In this document: positions 63,771 to 64,000 of the stretch, in pieces
Numbering within the stretch: the stretch's first letter is position 1
How the letters are laid out: every line of letters begins with the position of its first letter
Assembly (NCBI GenBank): GCA_949751835.1
Contig: CATKHK010000020.1
Location: forward strand, 1-64,000
Origin: Blepharisma japonicum
Taxonomy: Eukaryota; Ciliophora; Heterotrichea; Heterotrichida; Blepharismidae
Length of the DNA: 64,000 nt
Direction of reading: 5' to 3'
Notes under the pieces: model-generated
Seen by the model: only the letters and a program-made list of their open reading frames with translations
Told to the model about the DNA's origin: nothing
Databases searched by the model: none
Translations under genes and position numbers: made by a program

Positions 63771-64000
63771 TTCCAGATACTTTTTGATAAAATTTTAAAT
63801 TGGGATTAATTAAGATTATTATAAAAAAATATGGTGAAGGACTCTCTAAAAGACTGATTCTTCTTATAAGAAAAAACCTATAAATATAGCAAAGTTATTT
63901 GAGCAATACAATGTCAAAAGAAACGAAAAACATATTATTTAGGAAACAAGAAATGCAGAAAAAAAGAAAGAATAATTTTCTTTAACTCCTAGCAACAAAA
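63771..64000. other. Gene-free end of window
   Basis: AT-rich; no frame, RNA gene or telomeric repeat recognised. Confidence 0.4.

Noticed and set aside
1-64000. Bacterial origin of the window
   Set aside because: Spliceosomal 15-nt introns, importin alpha, ELMO, TFIP11 and DTL genes are eukaryotic; no ribosome-binding sites or operons.

Overview
The window reads as nuclear DNA of a heterotrich ciliate, most likely Blepharisma. Three things support this. (1) TGA is read as tryptophan: more than 20 genes have in-frame TGA codons where Trp fits the protein family, and every gene whose end is visible stops at TAA or TAG. (2) All eight spliceosomal introns I could place are exactly 15 nt, start GTA, end TAG and carry an A at position 10. 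(3) The DNA is AT-rich and very gene-dense, with 5-100 bp between many genes. Stentor shares tiny introns but uses the standard code, and Condylostoma reassigns all three stops, so Blepharisma fits best. No telomere is visible. I cannot tell from this window alone whether it is macronuclear or micronuclear DNA.

Layout. 1-1568: 3' part of a receptor-like membrane protein. 1.6-2.8 kb: decayed LINE reverse transcriptase on the minus strand. 2.9-49.7 kb: a dense run of about 38 host genes on both strands. They include a complex I assembly factor (NDUFAF3 type), an F-box/WD40 protein, a histidine phosphatase, centrosome and cilium proteins (CSPP1-like, CFAP36, STIL-like), a full importin alpha, a CNG-type channel with two cyclic-nucleotide domains, an otubain, an INO80B-like zinc finger, a PH-LRR protein, PLAC8, pirin, an ankyrin-kinase, a serine carboxypeptidase, the splicing factor TFIP11, a BTB-SPRY protein, an inositol 5-phosphatase, a metallophosphatase, one tRNA-like gene, a catalytically altered dual-specificity phosphatase, DTL/CDT2, a peroxisomal catalase, a two-EF-hand protein, a kelch-like protein with a broken copy beside it, an ELMO-domain protein, a large membrane protein and an F-BAR protein.

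48.9-64 kb is a different landscape, made of tandem duplications and decay. First come two related small membrane proteins with two broken relatives. Then come four tandem units (period about 2.1-2.3 kb, minus strand) of an importin-alpha-like ARM-repeat gene lacking the importin-beta-binding domain; three are open and one is frameshifted. Last is a heavily broken CCDC40-like axonemal gene on the plus strand running almost to the window end.

How the genes fit together: there are no operons, but cilium and centriole functions recur (CFAP36, CSPP1-like, STIL-like, CCDC40-like fossil), as expected for a heavily ciliated cell. The importin-alpha expansion is a plausible link to nuclear dimorphism, where ciliates use different importin alphas for the two nuclei. 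Functions are assigned by eye from motifs; no searches were run.
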